NCBI GenBank assembly: GCA_030425385.1
Contig: JAUIAH010000025.1
Coordinates: 1 to 64,000, forward strand
From: Verrucomicrobiia bacterium
Lineage (GTDB): Bacteria; Verrucomicrobiota; Verrucomicrobiia; Verrucomicrobiales; DEV007
Length of the DNA: 64,000 nt
Direction: 5' to 3'
The position numbers and the translations under genes are program-made. Under the pieces are notes generated by a model. The model searched no databases and had not been told where the DNA came from. It saw only the letters and a program-made list of their open reading frames with translations. Shown in pieces: positions 25,326-34,786 of this stretch. The stretch's first letter is position 1. Each line of letters opens with the position of its first letter.

Positions 25326-25931
25326 TCACACTTTAACGAATCGTGCCCGTTGGATGGTCTTCCCTTGGCCGAGCCAGAGCTTTTCGAAATCCGTCAGCGG
25401 GTAGGGGAAGGCGTTCTCGTCCCAGGTGATGGAGCGAAAGAGCGGGCAGTCTGTGATCGCTTCCATGGCCGCTTCGAAATAGGGGGCATCATCTGTCTTG
25501 AAGAGAAACTCGCCTCCTGGGGCTAACACTCGCGCGAAGTGGGGAAGGTTGTCGCCCTGGAAGAGACGACGACGATGATGGCGTTTCTTGGGCCAGGGAT
25601 CTGGAAAGAGGAGGTGAATCCTAGCGAAACCTTCTTGAGGAAGAAGGTACTCTAGAGCGTACTGCGAATCGAGCCGGAGCACTTTGACATGATCCAACTG
25701 GGCCTGGCGAGCGCGCCGACACACTTTGCGGACGCGTCCGAGGAGGCGCTCCAGGCCGAGGAAGTTGCGTTCAGGATGTTGGCGAGCCATCTCGATGAGA
25801 AAGCGTCCGTCGCCACAGCCGATATCGAGTTCCATGGGATGCCCATTGGAGAAGAGCTCTGAGGGTGCCGTCTCGGCAAAGTAATCTTGCGGAACAAATT
25901 GATGGTCAACGTCGCGTTGCTCTCCGGCCAT
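25326..25931 (-). CDS. trmB: tRNA (guanine-N7-)-methyltransferase
   Basis: The 201-residue SAM-dependent methyltransferase shows the TrmB pattern: SAM-binding motif MELDIGCGDGRFLIEMA (about 33-49), NFLGLERLLGRV, and the catalytic and substrate-binding segment LLFPDPWPKKRHHRRR. It makes m7G46 in tRNA variable loops. Length fits the family. It is divergent from the AmgK-like gene, with only 22 bp between the two starts. Confidence 0.96.
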   Translation of the reverse strand: MAGEQRDVDHQFVPQDYFAETAPSELFSNGHPMELDIGCGDGRFLIEMARQHPERNFLGLERLLGRVRKVCRRARQAQLDHVKVLRLDSQYALEYLLPQEGFARIHLLFPDPWPKKRHHRRRLFQGDNLPHFARVLAPGGEFLFKTDDAPYFEAAMEAITDCPLFRSITWDENAFPYPLTDFEKLWLGQGKTIQRARFVKV

Positions 25932-25953
25932 TGGTAGCTACCCTTAGCCCCCT

Positions 25954-26949
25954 ATGAATCTGGATCAAGCCGAGTTGGCCACTCTTGCCCGCGACTATTT
26001 GCCGATCGGGGACTTCGAGTCCATCCAGACGACACCGGTGACGGGCGGGGGCTCTGGCAGGACCTTCCATCGGGTCCATTTCCGGCCTCAGGGGAAGACC
26101 TTCATCTTGATGCAGTATGATTTGGACCGTCCTGATAACCAGCGTTTCGTTCCAGTGACGCGCTATTTGCGGGAGGAATTGGATGTGGCGGTGCCGGCGC
26201 TCTTCGGGTTCGACAAGGAGCGGCGCATGGTGTGGCTGGAAGATTTGGGCGAGATTGATCTCTGGTCACAACGTGATCAGCCATGGGGTTTGTTAGAGCC
26301 GCTCTATCAACAGACGCTCGATGAGGTGTGGAAATTGCACGCCGTGAAGGAGCATGAAATCCCCTGCGCCTTAGAGCCGGCCTTCACTGAGGGGCTTTAT
26401 CGGTGGGAGCAGGAGTATTTCTATGAGCACTTCCTCAGTCATCAGTCGCGGATGAAGCCTCGCCTGATCGAGGCACTCTACGAGAGCAAGGATTGGAAGG
26501 ACATGGCGGCGGAATTGGCGGCCTTGCCACGGACGCTGGTGCATCGTGATTTCCAGTCGCGGAATGTGATGATCTATCGCGGCAAAGCCCATTTGATTGA
26601 CTACCAGGGGTTGCGCTGGGGGCGTCCAGAATATGATTTGGCGTCGATTCTGTTAGATCCCTACGTGGAGATTGGTCCCGATCATCGCGGAGCGCTCTTG
26701 CGTCACTATCATCAGCGGCATCGCGAGGATTCATGGGAGACGTTTCTCGGGCTCTATTGGAAATGCGCCGCTCAGCGTTTGATGCAAGCGTTAGGGGCGT
26801 ATGGCAATCTGGGGCGAAATCTTGGGATGAAGGAGTTCTTGGACTCCATTCCTATCGCGCTCCCGCGCCTCCGTTTCGTCTTGCAACAGGGGAATCTCCT
26901 GCCTGAGTTGCAAGACGCCTTGCAAGAGGATAAGCTGACATTGAACTAG
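25954..26949 (+). CDS. Aminoglycoside-phosphotransferase-fold kinase, AmgK-like
   Basis: The 331-residue protein has the APH/choline kinase fold. Catalytic loop LVHRDFQSRNVM (about 195-206) supplies Asp and Asn, and HLIDYQGLRWGRPEYDLASIL supplies the metal-binding Asp. This sequence style is that of AmgK, the N-acetylmuramate/N-acetylglucosamine anomeric kinase of cell-wall recycling, and of related sugar kinases. A substrate cannot be fixed from sequence, and no MurU partner is adjacent. It starts 22 bp from the divergent trmB and is followed by a membrane protein gene. Confidence 0.8.
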   Translation: MNLDQAELATLARDYLPIGDFESIQTTPVTGGGSGRTFHRVHFRPQGKTFILMQYDLDRPDNQRFVPVTRYLREELDVAVPALFGFDKERRMVWLEDLGEIDLWSQRDQPWGLLEPLYQQTLDEVWKLHAVKEHEIPCALEPAFTEGLYRWEQEYFYEHFLSHQSRMKPRLIEALYESKDWKDMAAELAALPRTLVHRDFQSRNVMIYRGKAHLIDYQGLRWGRPEYDLASILLDPYVEIGPDHRGALLRHYHQRHREDSWETFLGLYWKCAAQRLMQALGAYGNLGRNLGMKEFLDSIPIALPRLRFVLQQGNLLPELQDALQEDKLTLN

Positions 26950-26956
26950 GACAGGA

Positions 26957-28186
26957 GTGCCTTTGAAGAAACGCGTGCCATCTTTCCAGGGTTGGTGGTT
27001 AGCCTGGTGGGGCGCGATCAGTTCCGTGTTGGCGGCGCCTTCGGTGGTGTTGGTGAAATTGGATGAGGAGGCGTTTGCCCTCTTCGAGAATGATCCCCCT
27101 TCGGCGCTCGACTATGCCACGTTCCTCCATTCGGCGAAGACCTTTGAGCCAGCCTCGATCACCTTGGCACCGCTTTGGTCCTGGTCGGATGCCTTGCCGA
27201 ATGCCGTGGAAATCCTATCGCAGCAGTGTCAGGATCATGTCTTGCTCACCAATGCCTTGTTAGACAATAGCACGGCCTCGCAGGAGGAGGAGGAGAATGG
27301 CTCTGCGTGGTTGCCGGTGGGCATGACGGTGACCGGGACTTTGGACGCGTTGCCAGAGTACTTGAGTCTCGCCAGCGTGCCCCATGAGGCCATGCGGCGA
27401 GAGGGAAAAGTGGGATTCATTCATGTCGACTTCGGTGTGGATGCGCGGGTGACTGACAACGGGGTTCGCGTCCCGTTGCTTGCTCGTGGACCGGGCGGGC
27501 AAGTGTGTCCTGGCTTGGCCTTGGTCACCGCTGTGGAGGCGCTGGCATTGGATTGGGCAAACGTGCGCTTGGAACTTGGGCGACACCTCCAATTGGGTGT
27601 GGAGGGGGTGCCCATCCCCTTGGATGCTGAAGGGCAGGTCTTGGTGCCCGTGCAGAAGCCGACCGGCTTGAGAGAATTGTCGGGATCGCGGCTCCTTCCC
27701 ATGGGGCACGTGGGGCGACCGCAGCAATTGCCTGCGTGGCAAGCGCATTGGGTGATGGGAGACGATCGGGAAGATGCTAGACTGCTGGCGCTGCCAAGTG
27801 GAGAACGCTTGTCGCGGGTGGCGTTGGTCGCCTGGACCGCCCAGTTCCTTCTTGAAGCCAGTGAACCCGAACCCGAACCCGAACCCGAACCAAAGGATTC
27901 ATCGCCCGACGTTGCCGTTCCCTCTTCTTCCGCACGTTCTGATAGGGTGGAGGCAACCTACCAGTTTCCCGATTTGCGGGCAAAGAATGTGGGTTTGTGG
28001 GTGTTCGGCATCGTCTGGGGGGTGGTGATCGGATGGTTGCTCTTTCAAGGAGGAAGCAGCCGTCCCGTCGAGCCTTCGGTGTCCGAGGAAGAGCTGCCAG
28101 CTGACGCAAGCATGGAACGAAGTGCCGAGTCGCCGAAGAAGAAGGCGCCGCGATCGCGAAAGAAGAAGAAGGGTAAGGGGGCCTGA
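26957..28186 (+). CDS. CHASE2-like exported protein with C-terminal membrane anchor
   Basis: The 409-residue protein begins with a hydrophobic segment (about 12-28). The region from about 30 to 300 resembles the CHASE2 extracytoplasmic sensory fold (VVLVKLDEEAF, VGFIHVDFGVDARV, RVPLLARGPGG). An (EP)5 run encoded by GAACCC repeats precedes a second membrane segment (VGLWVFGIVWGVVIGWLLFQ, about 355-375), then a very basic Lys/Arg cytoplasmic tail. CHASE2 domains usually sense ligands for kinases or cyclases, but no catalytic domain is attached. The start is uncertain: GTG at 26957 or TTG at 26963. Confidence 0.55.
   Translation: MPLKKRVPSFQGWWLAWWGAISSVLAAPSVVLVKLDEEAFALFENDPPSALDYATFLHSAKTFEPASITLAPLWSWSDALPNAVEILSQQCQDHVLLTNALLDNSTASQEEEENGSAWLPVGMTVTGTLDALPEYLSLASVPHEAMRREGKVGFIHVDFGVDARVTDNGVRVPLLARGPGGQVCPGLALVTAVEALALDWANVRLELGRHLQLGVEGVPIPLDAEGQVLVPVQKPTGLRELSGSRLLPMGHVGRPQQLPAWQAHWVMGDDREDARLLALPSGERLSRVALVAWTAQFLLEASEPEPEPEPEPKDSSPDVAVPSSSARSDRVEATYQFPDLRAKNVGLWVFGIVWGVVIGWLLFQGGSSRPVEPSVSEEELPADASMERSAESPKKKAPRSRKKKKGKGA
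27863..27891 (+). repeat. GAACCC hexamer repeat (about 4.8 copies)
   Basis: The hexamer GAACCC runs in tandem from 27863 to 27891 in frame with the CHASE2-like gene and encodes Glu-Pro repeats. Because the unit is six bases, slippage would change the linker length without shifting the frame. Confidence 0.9.
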
Positions 28187-28278
28187 AGCCTGTGTTTCTG
28201 TTTGGTTCGCGGTTGACATTACCGCCTTGGCAACGAAGTCGTTACTCTCTTTCTGAGGCATGTTGACCCCACTTTCTC

Positions 28279-29985
28279 ATGGCCGATTCTAAGGAGCCCG
28301 TCTACGTGATCGGGCATCGGAATCCCGATACGGATGCCATTTGCTCGGCATTGGGTTACGCGGATTTCCTCAATCAGACAGGGATGGCAGAGGCACGAGC
28401 GGCGTGTTGTGGCTCTCCCAACCCGCGGACGGATTGGGTGCTGCGCTACGCCGGTCTTGAGGTGCCCCCCTTGCTTAGTGATCTCCGCCCACGCGCTCGG
28501 GCTCTTTGCGATAAGGAGTTGGTGGTGGCGCGTCGAGGAGAGACTTTTCTTGAGGTGTATCAGAAGATGCGGGAACACGGGTATCGCGCCATCCCGGTGG
28601 TGGATGACTCCGGGCGTGTGGTGGGGATGCCCACGCTCTTGGAGATCTTGGAATTGCTGCTCCCCGTGGGTGAGATGCGTTCCGGTGCGCGGACCGTGAA
28701 GGCTAGCATTCGCAACATGGCGAACAGTTTGCAGGGTGCCCTCTTTGCTACGGGGCCCGCGATAGAGACAGAGGAAGATTTGTTCTTGTTAGTAGGGGCG
28801 TCGAGTTTGGAGACTGTCCAAGAGCGTATCCGTTGTTTCCCGCCGCACAGCCTGATCGTCGTGACTGGTGACCGGCCACCGGTCCAGGAAATGGCCGTTG
28901 AGGCGGGCGTGCGATGCCTGATCATCACGGGCGGATTCGATCCTGAGGCGGATTTGCTAGCCAAGGCAGGAGAACAAGGGGTCTGTGTGATTTGCTGTCA
29001 GCAAGACACGGCAAGCACGGCTCAATTGATCCGTTGTTCGCGACAAGTGGCGGGGATTCTTGATCGCGAGTTCCTTTCGTTCCCCGAGGACACGCTCGTT
29101 TCACAGATTGTGAAGTCTGTCCGCAATTCCAATCAGGTCTTGTTTCCAGTGGTGGCCACGGGTTCCGGTAAACTGATCGGTGTGTTTTCCAAGTCTGATT
29201 TGGTGGATCCGAAGCGGGCGCGACTGATCCTCGTGGATCACAATGAATTCTCTCAAGCCGTCCCCGGTGCGGAGGACTCGCTCATCATCGGGGTGGTGGA
29301 TCACCACCGCTTGAGTGGGGATCTCGTCTCTCGAGATCCTATCCGATTCATCAATGAGCCGGTGGGGTCCACCTCTACCATTGTGGCGTCTTTTTACCAA
29401 CGTTATGGGCTGACGCCACCAGCAGCGGTGGCCATTTGCCTCTGCGCGGGCATCATCTCCGATACCTTGCACCTGACATCTCCCACCAAGACGTCGGTAG
29501 ATGAAACCATGCTCAAGTGGCTTGCGGATGTGGCGGCGTTAGATTTGGAAGCGTTCTCGCGCGATTTCTTCGCCACGGGATCTCTCCTCAAGAATTACAG
29601 TTCCCGCGAGGCCGTGGAGTCTGATCGGAAGGAGTTCACGGAAGGCTCGTGGCGCCTTAGTATCTCGCAGATTGAGGAGTTAGGACTGGATGAATTCTGG
29701 AAGAGCGAGAAAGAATTGCGATCTGTGTTAGAAGACATGCGGGACGCCTACAAGCTCGATTTCGCCTGCTTGATGGTGACCGATATCACCAAGAATAACA
29801 GCGTTCTCCTCACCACAGATTCCGAAGCGGTGGAATCCGTCTTCGAGTACCCATCGATTGGGGAACATCTTTATCAGTTAGATGGCGTCGTCAGTCGGAA
29901 GAAACAACTCTTCCCTTACCTCAGTCGGATCCTGGCGCGGGTGACGCCCGAGACGGAAGCGCCTTTCGGTCACAACGGAGCCTAG
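28279..29985 (+). CDS. ppaC: Manganese-dependent inorganic pyrophosphatase with CBS/DRTGG insert
   Basis: The 568-residue family II pyrophosphatase has DHH motifs split by a regulatory insert. The N-terminal HRNPDTDAICSALGYADFL (about 13-31) and VDHNE / VVDHHRL (about 315-340) carry metal ligands. The insert (about 65-305) has two CBS-like segments and a DRTGG-like domain that binds adenine nucleotides in known CBS-PPases. The C-terminal DHHA2 domain (about 440-560) binds substrate. It hydrolyses pyrophosphate to phosphate under nucleotide control. It starts at an ATG, 92 bp after the CHASE2-like gene, and is followed by a hairpin terminator. Confidence 0.93.
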   Translation: MADSKEPVYVIGHRNPDTDAICSALGYADFLNQTGMAEARAACCGSPNPRTDWVLRYAGLEVPPLLSDLRPRARALCDKELVVARRGETFLEVYQKMREHGYRAIPVVDDSGRVVGMPTLLEILELLLPVGEMRSGARTVKASIRNMANSLQGALFATGPAIETEEDLFLLVGASSLETVQERIRCFPPHSLIVVTGDRPPVQEMAVEAGVRCLIITGGFDPEADLLAKAGEQGVCVICCQQDTASTAQLIRCSRQVAGILDREFLSFPEDTLVSQIVKSVRNSNQVLFPVVATGSGKLIGVFSKSDLVDPKRARLILVDHNEFSQAVPGAEDSLIIGVVDHHRLSGDLVSRDPIRFINEPVGSTSTIVASFYQRYGLTPPAAVAICLCAGIISDTLHLTSPTKTSVDETMLKWLADVAALDLEAFSRDFFATGSLLKNYSSREAVESDRKEFTEGSWRLSISQIEELGLDEFWKSEKELRSVLEDMRDAYKLDFACLMVTDITKNNSVLLTTDSEAVESVFEYPSIGEHLYQLDGVVSRKKQLFPYLSRILARVTPETEAPFGHNGA

Positions 29986-30304
29986 CCAAGGCTAACGGTT
30001 CCACATCTGACTCGTTCCCTATTCAAGGAAACGGGCCGCCAGCACTCACTGGCGGCCCTTATAACCCCAAACCCTTAAAACCCATCCCGCTCGCTCGCGA
30101 TCCGTTCTCCCAATGGCATCCTCTGACTGGAATCGCGTCTGATTCTTGGCACGTGAATCAGAGCAACCCTTGGTCATCGGTGTGTGAGGTGGAAGGCGAG
30201 TAAGCGGAACATGTTCTCAGGCTACGTGGGTTAATTTAACAACCTTTGAGGTAGGGTCAACTTAAAAGTTGGCTTTTTAACCTATTGCCAACTGGGAGCC
30301 GGGA
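29986..30304. other. Intergenic region between convergent genes
   Basis: The 319 bp hold the GC hairpin at 30033-30058 and an AT-rich hairpin CAACTTAAAAGTTG followed by GCTTTTT (about 30258-30278). No ORF of family character or RNA gene is seen. Both features suit termination of the convergent ppaC and M56 genes. Confidence 0.5.
30033..30060 (+). terminator. Rho-independent-like terminator after ppaC
   Basis: GGGCCGCCAG at 30033-30042 pairs with CTGGCGGCCC at 30049-30058 around a six-base loop. It is followed by a short T run and lies 48 bp after the ppaC stop. The T tract is short, so strength is uncertain. Confidence 0.6.
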
Positions 30305-32272
30305 TCAGTCGGCAATGGAAGAGTCCACTGAGGAGGTACTGCGAATCCGCAGAAACCGATAAGGCGTCTCGGGAATCGCCTCATTGAGCACGATGGTGAG
30401 GGCGCTCTCGCCGTTGATGGTGCGTGCTCCGGCGAAGAGGAAGAGATCGGCGTCAAAGTCCCACTGATGCAAATCGGGAGAAGCCTCGAAGCGGAACTTG
30501 GCCGTCGGGGCACCCGACACGCGCCGGAAAGTGATCGCGAGATGCCGTTTTCCAGTGATCCGCGAAGTGACTAAGCCCACCTGCGTCAGCAGTCCAGGAT
30601 CCTTGCGCTGTCCCGCCACTGGGAGGGAAGGCGAGGTCGCTTTCTCTGTTCCAGGCCGTGCTTGCCGCGCGCTCTGCTGCTTTGGAGTGGGCAAGGCCGA
30701 GGGTGACTCACGGAGCACCAGTGGCTCCTTCGCGGTTGTGACACTTGCAATGCCAAACAAGTCGCCACCCAGGTCACCGAGATCGAAGGCTCCGCCACCG
30801 TCGTCGTGGTTGCCCTCTGCGAGGTGACCCAGATCGAAGTCAGCCATGCCAACGTGGCCGACGTTCTCGAACGACTCCATCAATTCACTGATGTCGATCG
30901 CTTCCGAGCTCGAATCTGCGTCTTCTGGCGGAGAGGTGGAATACTCGGTCGGGGGCAAATAGTAGTGACCGTGGTGACGAGCCGATTGGTCCAACTCCCA
31001 AGAACTTCCCTCAAGGAGATAGGAGCTTGTCTCTACAAGATGGCCCGAGGGAGCCGCGACGGCGAGAGAAGCGAGGTCCATATCGGGAAGCGCCTCGGAG
31101 CCAGATCTCGTGCCATGGTCAGATACGTGAAGGGCTCCTCCAGCAATCGATGCGTCCAGCGGAAGCGCGGTGGTATCCCAACCGTGGACAGCTTCTTTAA
31201 GGGGTGCCGTCGGCATGGGGACGGCGTCCACGGATGGGTCTAACCTCTCCGGGATCGTCACCGGATGGAAGAGCTGAGGACTTGTGGCCGTGGCGTCGGA
31301 AGTGACCCCAGCGATCGAGATCTCAGAAGAAGGGCGAGGGCCAATGAGGACTAAGGCAGCTAGCAAGATCACTAGAGCTCCAACGGTTTGGAATCGTTGG
31401 GACCAGGTGATGGGATGGCGCGACTTCCATGGGCGGAGAATGGCGCGGACCCGGACGAGCAAGGGCTTCTCGGCGAGGGCAATCTTCGGGCGAACCTGTG
31501 GGTGGTAGGCTCGGCGTGAGCGCCCGCGCGTGGCGACCGTGGCGAGGTGCTCAGCGTAGGCGACAGGGCGTTGACCGGCAGCGATCACCGCATCGTCACT
31601 CGCCTCCTCACGATCATCGTCCATTTCTCGCGCGGCCCACCAGACCAGCGGGTGGAACCAATAGAGAGCGCACACCGCATCTCGCAGCAAGGAGGCCAGA
31701 TAATCACGCCGTCGGATGTGGGCAAGTTCGTGCATGAGCACCGCCCGCAATCGCTGGCCACTCCAACGCATGGCAGAAGACGGGAGCACCACAAAGTGTC
31801 GAAAGACTCCCCAAGTCATCGGCATGATGCGGCCAGGGAAACGAAGCAAATGCACGGGACGCCGGATACCGAGATCGCGGCGGCATTCCTCCAGGATCGC
31901 TTTCCAAGGCTGCTCGGAGGCCAGATCACTCGAAACCCGCTCGATCCGGAGAAGCGTGATCAATCCTAGAGCGACTTTCCCGCAGAAGAGAACGCTGCCC
32001 AGGAGCCAAACCGGGAGCACCCAGGGTTTCAGCAGGCTCCACCAAGAGCCAGCTTGGAGATTGGGGAGGACGCCCCATTTGGGAAGGATGGGCTCCAGCG
32101 CCAAGAGAATGCCCAGGGCAAGGAAGCCACACACCCAGGTGAAATGTCTCCTGCTGGCGGAGGTCGTGAAGACGGCAATCACGCCAACCAGCGCCAAGAG
32201 CAGCGTGCCTTTGAAGGCACACGTCAGGAGGAGGCTTTGGATCGACTCCTGGCTGGTCACGGTGGGGAGCAT
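30305..32272 (-). CDS. M56 (BlaR1-type) membrane metallopeptidase with long periplasmic tail
   Basis: The 655-residue protein has three to four N-terminal membrane segments, then the M56 zinc motif HELAH (181-185) and FHPLVWWAAREMDDDREEASDD, typical of BlaR1/MecR1. After a further membrane segment (about 280-300) comes a Ser/Asp/His-rich extension of about 340 residues with no penicillin-binding domain, ending in a beta-rich domain (TGKRHLAITFRRVSGAPTAK). A BlaI-type repressor is encoded 50 bp upstream on the same strand. Family logic: a signal activates the peptidase, which leads to repressor cleavage. The signal here is unknown. Confidence 0.85.
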   Translation of the reverse strand: MLPTVTSQESIQSLLLTCAFKGTLLLALVGVIAVFTTSASRRHFTWVCGFLALGILLALEPILPKWGVLPNLQAGSWWSLLKPWVLPVWLLGSVLFCGKVALGLITLLRIERVSSDLASEQPWKAILEECRRDLGIRRPVHLLRFPGRIMPMTWGVFRHFVVLPSSAMRWSGQRLRAVLMHELAHIRRRDYLASLLRDAVCALYWFHPLVWWAAREMDDDREEASDDAVIAAGQRPVAYAEHLATVATRGRSRRAYHPQVRPKIALAEKPLLVRVRAILRPWKSRHPITWSQRFQTVGALVILLAALVLIGPRPSSEISIAGVTSDATATSPQLFHPVTIPERLDPSVDAVPMPTAPLKEAVHGWDTTALPLDASIAGGALHVSDHGTRSGSEALPDMDLASLAVAAPSGHLVETSSYLLEGSSWELDQSARHHGHYYLPPTEYSTSPPEDADSSSEAIDISELMESFENVGHVGMADFDLGHLAEGNHDDGGGAFDLGDLGGDLFGIASVTTAKEPLVLRESPSALPTPKQQSARQARPGTEKATSPSLPVAGQRKDPGLLTQVGLVTSRITGKRHLAITFRRVSGAPTAKFRFEASPDLHQWDFDADLFLFAGARTINGESALTIVLNEAIPETPYRFLRIRSTSSVDSSIAD

Positions 32273-32322
32273 GACGCTTTCGTAGGTGGCGAGGCGGCAA
32301 GCCTCGGTTTCAAAAGTTCAAA

Positions 32323-32715
32323 TCAATCGTGCTGAGCTTTGGCTTCCTCGATCATGCGAGCGAGTTCCGCGAGTTCGGCGCCGTCATAGTTCACCTTCGG
32401 ATCGGCGAGGTAAGCCCCGAGACCCTTCTGGAGGGAACCATCAAAGAACGTGTGTAACACATTGTGCAACGCGGACTTACCGACCGATTGGCGAGGTTGA
32501 GTCGCTTCGTAGACGAACTCGCGTCCACGCTTCGTGTGCTCGATGTGGCCCTTCTCCTCCATCACCCTGAGCAAGAACCGCACCGCGGCGCGTGTGGGCG
32601 GTTCCTCCATTTCATCCATGATCTCCGTCACGGTGGACTTCCGCAGCCGATAGATGATCTCAAGCAGCTCGCGTTCGCGACGGCTGAGGGGTGGGAGTTG
32701 ATTGGTCAAACGCAT
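32323..32715 (-). CDS. BlaI/MecI-family transcriptional repressor
   Basis: The 130-residue protein starts at MRLTNQLPPLSRRERELLEIIY; a longer frame to 32775 has no BlaI character. The winged helix (about 10-80, with RAAVRFLLRVMEEKGHIEHT and REFVYEA) and C-terminal dimerisation region match BlaI/MecI/CopY repressors. It is co-directional with the M56 gene, 50 bp away, and probably represses its own operon. Confidence 0.9.
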   Translation of the reverse strand: MRLTNQLPPLSRRERELLEIIYRLRKSTVTEIMDEMEEPPTRAAVRFLLRVMEEKGHIEHTKRGREFVYEATQPRQSVGKSALHNVLHTFFDGSLQKGLGAYLADPKVNYDGAELAELARMIEEAKAQHD

Positions 32716-32877
32716 AACGCTAAATTTGGAACGATGGGATAGGTTAATTTCCCATTTCTTGGCCATGGATGTCAAGCCAACATGAAGAAATTTCGAGTTT
32801 CCTGAAACGAAACTCCCGGAGGAGGTGACCTGAAGTCACCTAGCTCCGGGGAAAGCGTGTCGAGTTGTATGGGATGT

Positions 32878-33234
32878 TTACTGGTAAGGGGCGTAGCGGC
32901 TGGGATAGGTCGGAGGCCCTTGGTATTGATTCGGATAGGGGTATCCTTGCGATTGGTAGGGTGCCTGCTGCCGATAATAGGTGGCTCGTCGACGTTTCTG
33001 TTCTTCCATGCCCACGGCATAACCAGCAGCCGTTCCTAACGCTCCCCCTATCAACGCGCCTTCGCCGGCCTCGCCCGACTGATTTCCAATGGCAGCTCCA
33101 AGGAGCGCGCCGCCAATGCCAGCGGCCGCGGCGCTTTGACCAGGCGTGGCGCACGAAACGAGGAAGAGGGACGACAGGGCTACGGCCGCACTGGCTCCAG
33201 CCATCGCCATCCGTTTGAAGAGGGGAGAGTTCAT
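32878..33234 (-). CDS. Glycine-zipper lipoprotein
   Basis: The 118-residue precursor starts at MNSPLFKRMAMAG (33234) with a signal peptide and lipobox LVSC. A glycine-zipper segment follows (AAAAGIGGALLGAAIGN, GALIGGALGTAAGYAVGM, about 35-75), then an Arg-rich stretch and a Tyr/Pro/Gln-rich tail. Such proteins sit at the outer membrane or envelope. No enzymatic role is suggested. Confidence 0.75.
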   Translation of the reverse strand: MNSPLFKRMAMAGASAAVALSSLFLVSCATPGQSAAAAGIGGALLGAAIGNQSGEAGEGALIGGALGTAAGYAVGMEEQKRRRATYYRQQAPYQSQGYPYPNQYQGPPTYPSRYAPYQ

Positions 33235-33307
33235 GATCGTTGTGAGGGTTTGAGAGTCACGCTGCGGTCCATTCCGCAGCACCTAGATGGACGCCGCACT
33301 CTCAAGA

Positions 33308-34786
33308 TTATTCAACTGAACTTGTCGCGCCTTCACGCGTCGTCTCCACCGATTGGATCAAGACCAGGGCCTTGTCTTGCTCAGCTCCTTTTCCAAATAC
33401 CCATCCATGCTCGGCAGGATACGGGCTGCTGATTGGCATCTCGTAGATTCGGGTAGACGTGATTGGAACCTCCTTGCCGTCTACGAGGCGCGTTCCGACG
33501 ATGACGGAATGTGTGAAGTGCATGTCGAGTGCCATGCCTTCGCCTAACAACTCTGGCGTGCAGCGAATCCTGACACCAGTTTCGAGAAGTTCATCGAGCC
33601 CCTCTGACCATTCTGGGCGAGATACCAATGACTGAATGGCGACTTCGCACCCATTCCTCGTCAAGACACGCGGGTAGCTCACCTGAGAAACCTCGGCATG
33701 CGTTTGGAAGCGTTCATCCATTCCGGCTAACACGTCAGCGTCTAACGGAACGACGCTCTCACCGCGGATGCCGAAGGTTTCTTCAGCCAACGCTTGGGGC
33801 AACTCGTAGAGTCGATACGCCACAGCGATCAGTGGCGTGCGATCCGAGCGCACGATTGCTCGGGCAGCACTCAGCGCCTCGCGTTCGTGCGGCTTCAGTC
33901 GAATGGTGACGGAACCAGATGGCGATGCCTCGTCGACAATCTCAAAAGTCGTGATGCCCCATGCCTCTAACCGATCCTCTAACGGAACCAGGCGTTCGCG
34001 TTCGGCTTCGGTGATGTCCTCGCTCTCAAGGAAATCAGGGCCAGCCCCGACATGAAAGAAGCTCGCCGGGAGGGTGGTGGTGACCGGAGCCGTGCGTTGC
34101 CATCTCGGCGCGGTGTAGCGAAGGTGGTCGCCAATCATGACTTCCGTCGCCCCGCCAAGCGCGCTCAAGTAGCGGAGCACATCTAACAGATATACGCTTT
34201 TCCGATGAAAGGAAACGGTCGGTTCGGAGAAGTCCTGTGGCGGCTCGTAGTAGACATCAAATGCTGGAACGTCGTCGCCATAGAATCCGATGTCCTGGAC
34301 GTGGGCCTCGACTTCATCAATCGCTTGCGAGACGCTCAGTTCACGGAGATCGATCTCGGAAAGGACGAAGTTCCGCAAACGGGGCGTCCACTCATCGGGA
34401 ATCGTCCTGGAGATTCTAGATCGATTGTTAGGTAACACGGTGCCTGAGAAAGCTTCGCTCGCCTGCCCTTTGGAAACGGATTCAGAGACGGGCGCAGCCC
34501 GTTGTGGGATCAGAAGGCACACCGCCCCTACGGCAGCCGTGGTTGCCGCCACGGCCCACCAAAGGCGAGGAGCGCGACGGCGTTGGGGCTTGAGAATTTC
34601 GCCATGCGAGGGGGCGAACACCGCACGTAAGCCTTGCTCTAGCCGAGCTCGCTTCACAAAAGTCTCGCGGGCTTGAGGATCTGTTTGCAAGGCGGCGTGC
34701 AGAGTGTCCGTTTCGAGTGATGTCAGACCGCTACCCGCATAGTGCTTGTCTAGCAGGTCCTCAAGAGGATCGGGAGTGTGGTTCAT
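33308..34786 (-). CDS. Anti-sigma-factor-like membrane protein fused to an STN/secretin-like domain
   Basis: The 492-residue protein has a short cytoplasmic N-terminal anti-sigma-like region (about 1-65, with LDKHYAGSGLTSLETDTLHA), a basic stretch and one membrane segment (LWWAVAATTAAVGAVCLLIP, about 74-93). The periplasmic part has an STN-like domain (about 145-210, SVSQAIDEVEAHVQDIGFYG, then LLDVLRYLSALGGATEVMIG) and a beta-rich region that may recall secretin subunits. The gene overlaps the ECF sigma factor by 4 bp, so it is its partner. The domain split is an inference from pattern. Confidence 0.7.
   Translation of the reverse strand: MNHTPDPLEDLLDKHYAGSGLTSLETDTLHAALQTDPQARETFVKRARLEQGLRAVFAPSHGEILKPQRRRAPRLWWAVAATTAAVGAVCLLIPQRAAPVSESVSKGQASEAFSGTVLPNNRSRISRTIPDEWTPRLRNFVLSEIDLRELSVSQAIDEVEAHVQDIGFYGDDVPAFDVYYEPPQDFSEPTVSFHRKSVYLLDVLRYLSALGGATEVMIGDHLRYTAPRWQRTAPVTTTLPASFFHVGAGPDFLESEDITEAERERLVPLEDRLEAWGITTFEIVDEASPSGSVTIRLKPHEREALSAARAIVRSDRTPLIAVAYRLYELPQALAEETFGIRGESVVPLDADVLAGMDERFQTHAEVSQVSYPRVLTRNGCEVAIQSLVSRPEWSEGLDELLETGVRIRCTPELLGEGMALDMHFTHSVIVGTRLVDGKEVPITSTRIYEMPISSPYPAEHGWVFGKGAEQDKALVLIQSVETTREGATSSVE

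Noticed and set aside
27863-27891. Possible CRISPR or minisatellite
   Set aside because: Simple in-frame hexamer tandem with no spacers; kept only as a short repeat in a gene.
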